In this document: positions 62,616-64,000 of the stretch, in pieces | Position numbering within the stretch: position 1 is the first letter of the stretch | How the letters are laid out: the number at the start of each line of letters is the position of its first letter | Assembly: GCF_002252475.1 (NCBI RefSeq) | Contig: NZ_NNRK01000026.1 | Span: 558,001 to 622,000 of the forward strand | Origin: Brucella rhizosphaerae | GTDB lineage: Bacteria; Pseudomonadota; Alphaproteobacteria; Rhizobiales; Rhizobiaceae | DNA length: 64,000 nt | Direction of reading: 5' to 3' | Made by a program: the position numbers and the translations under genes | The notes under the pieces: model-generated | Databases searched by the model: none | The model's input: only the letters and a program-made list of their open reading frames with translations | What the model was told of the DNA's origin: nothing

Positions 62616-63083
62616 ATGTCTGAAAAGACAATATATTCCGATCTCCAGCAACTTGGATCAAACACGACCGTCCCGCAATCACCTGAAGAGGCTGTGCTGG
62701 AACGAGTGGCAAATCCCCAGGCCGGAACCCCCTATTGCATTCGCTTCACTGCGCCTGAGTTTACCTCGCTCTGCCCCATGACGGGACAACCAGACTTCGC
62801 ACATCTGATGATCGATTATGTTCCGGGAGAATGGCTCGTTGAAAGCAAATCGCTCAAGCTTTTCCTGTTTTCATTCCGCAATCACGGTGCGTTTCATGAA
62901 GACTGCACCGTGACAATCGGCAAGCGTCTTGTTGAACTGCTGCAACCCGAATGGCTTCGCATTGGTGGCTACTGGTATCCGCGCGGTGGCATCCCGATTG
63001 ACGTGTTCTATCAAACAGGTGCAGCACCTCAGAATGTCTGGATTCCTGAACAGTCTGTGCCCAATTATCGCGGTCGCGGCTGA
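62616..63083 (+). CDS. queF: NADPH-dependent 7-cyano-7-deazaguanine reductase
   Basis: A 155-residue single-domain QueF that reduces preQ0 to preQ1 for queuosine in tRNA. The catalytic cysteine lies in [13 protein letters not shown] with the aspartate, and the NADPH/substrate part has [20 protein letters not shown] (read in part) and [15 protein letters not shown] is about nine bases before the ATG. It is far from other queuosine genes in this window. Confidence 0.96.
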   Translation: MSEKTIYSDLQQLGSNTTVPQSPEEAVLERVANPQAGTPYCIRFTAPEFTSLCPMTGQPDFAHLMIDYVPGEWLVESKSLKLFLFSFRNHGAFHEDCTVTIGKRLVELLQPEWLRIGGYWYPRGGIPIDVFYQTGAAPQNVWIPEQSVPNYRGRG

Positions 63084-63191
63084 TCACAAATAACTGTATC
63101 TGGTGGTCCGTATTAATGGGAACCGCTCTATTGCCGCTATGCACCACGATGCCTATTATCGGTATCAACGTTAAAACCGGAAACACTTCAG

Positions 63192-63359
63192 ATGACTAAA
63201 GTTGTCCTACTGATCTCGCTTGCTGTTCTTTCCGGCTGCGGTGCTGGAAAAGCGGCAATGGACGCAGGCAAAGGATTCGACCGATTCGCTTGCGCTTCGC
63301 GCAATTTCAAAGGCGAACCACCTTGCCCGCAACCAGACAATCCAAACCAGACCCCATAA
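63192..63359 (+). CDS. Small lipoprotein, 55 residues
   Basis: A 55-residue frame with a short lipoprotein signal peptide (MTKVVLLISLAVLSGCG) whose lipobox is LSGC at 13-16. The mature part is 40 residues, polar, with two more cysteines (FACASRN and EPPCPQPDN) and a proline-rich tail. The next gene starts 17 bp later. No domain is recognised, but the lipobox is convincing. Confidence 0.72.
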   Translation: MTKVVLLISLAVLSGCGAGKAAMDAGKGFDRFACASRNFKGEPPCPQPDNPNQTP

Positions 63360-63376
63360 CTCAAAAAGAGGCAGCC

Positions 63377-63919
63377 ATGGCCATTCAACCCCAAGACGTC
63401 CTCGATTTCTGGTTCTCCGCAAAGATGCAGGAAAACTGGTTCACCAAAAGCGATGAAATCGATGCCGAAATTCGTGAGAAATTTCTGGCTGCCTACGAAG
63501 ACGCTCGTGCCGATAAGTTCGAAGACTGGAAGCAACAGCCGGAAAGCGCACTGGCACTAACCATTCTGTTCGATCAGTTTCCACGCAATATGTTCCGTGG
63601 CTCTCCGCGCTCATTTGAAAGCGATGGCCTTGCTCGCGACGTGGCAGCACAGGCACTTGACCATGATTTCGACCGCAAACTATCCGCTGAACAGCGGCAG
63701 TTTTTCTATCTGCCCTTCATGCACAGCGAACATCTTAATGATCAGAAGCGCTGTGTCGATCTGTATGAAAAGCTTGGTGACGAGTTTTCACTCGGCTTTG
63801 CCCGCCAGCATCACGACATAGTCGAACGCTTCGGCCGCTTTCCGCATCGCAATGAGGTGCTGGGTCGCGATACCACGCATGAGGAAGCCGAATTTCTCAA
63901 GGAACATGCCGGCTTTTAA
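63377..63919 (+). CDS. DUF924-family protein
   Basis: A 180-residue cytoplasmic protein of the DUF924 family (tetratricopeptide-like fold). Typical parts are VLDFWFSAKMQENWFTK, LTILFDQFPRNMFRG, YLPFMHSEHLNDQKRCV and FGRFPHRNEVLGRDTTHEE. No function is established. AGAGG is about six bases before the ATG at 63377; the longer frame from 63290 overlaps the lipoprotein gene and is rejected. Confidence 0.9.
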   Translation: MAIQPQDVLDFWFSAKMQENWFTKSDEIDAEIREKFLAAYEDARADKFEDWKQQPESALALTILFDQFPRNMFRGSPRSFESDGLARDVAAQALDHDFDRKLSAEQRQFFYLPFMHSEHLNDQKRCVDLYEKLGDEFSLGFARQHHDIVERFGRFPHRNEVLGRDTTHEEAEFLKEHAGF

Positions 63920-63922
63920 TTT

Positions 63923-64000
63923 CTATAAAAGCTTGTAAGGCAATATTCCCCGGCGGTCGTGATCCACCGATATGCGACTTTTGAGCGGCGGTACGGCGCG
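63923..64000 (-). CDS. 3' end of an unidentified gene
   Basis: One minus-strand frame is open from the window edge to a TAG at 63923 and reads like a real C-terminus (SRISVDHDRRGILPYKLL). It would converge on the DUF924 gene with a 3-bp gap. The 26 codons are too few to identify it. Confidence 0.4.
   Translation of the reverse strand, partial: RAVPPLKSRISVDHDRRGILPYKLL

Overview
This window is core chromosome from an alphaproteobacterium of the order Hyphomicrobiales, most probably family Brucellaceae (Brucella/Ochrobactrum or a close relative). The evidence is a fused ispDF gene, a pyruvate dehydrogenase E1-beta with its own lipoyl domain, lpxI instead of lpxH, an alphaproteobacterial SOS box, a general-stress EcfG-type promoter, and an EipB homologue of 280 residues with cysteines at 69 and 278, the positions known in Brucella. 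I see no phage, plasmid, transposase, CRISPR array, rRNA or tRNA. The gene content is almost entirely housekeeping, and I did not find a new multi-gene system.

Layout. 1-2.7 kb: 3' end of ispDF, cinA-like pncC, ratA/coq10-like, lipA. 2.8-9.9 kb (minus): a small membrane protein, lpdA, an SGNH esterase, pdhC-pdhB-pdhA and ftsB, so lipoate synthesis and all pyruvate dehydrogenase subunits lie together. 10-19 kb (minus): a DUF1428 protein, a methyltransferase, eno, kdsA, a VOC protein, pyrG, an L,D-transpeptidase, secG, tpiA. 19-25.5 kb (plus): ppiD-like chaperone, trpD, trpC, moaC, moeA, and lexA behind its own SOS box; comEC converges on lexA and overlaps its end. 28-31.4 kb (plus): gltX and gltA. 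31.4-45 kb (minus): the envelope and translation cluster rpsB-tsf-pyrH-frr-uppS-cdsA-rseP-bamA-lpxD-fabZ-lpxA-lpxI-lpxB, which links ribosome start-up, isoprenoid and phospholipid supply, outer-membrane protein assembly and lipid A synthesis.

45-64 kb is a looser series of small units: a nonsense-interrupted secreted NTF2-like gene, eipB, ridA, a glycerophosphodiesterase, a GNAT-like protein, a HIT protein, an AzlC/AzlD exporter pair, clpA-clpS, a DD-carboxypeptidase with a SPOR domain, a DUF1489 protein, sdaA, a YdcF protein, a DUF1624 membrane protein with a cysteine-rich tail, a MerR regulator, a secreted hypothetical, a VanZ-like protein, a DUF883-like stress protein, queF, a tiny lipoprotein and a DUF924 protein.

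The points most worth a second look are small: the pseudogene at 45.2-45.7 kb, the EcfG-type promoter before the DUF883-like gene, the comEC reading frame that runs into lexA, two or three families of palindromic intergenic repeats (one copy supplies the frr stop codon), several hairpins in the rpsB-tsf-pyrH leaders, a palindromic operator-like site upstream of the DUF1428 gene, and a few unlisted microproteins. Coordinates, motifs and inverted repeats were read by eye; no database search was run.
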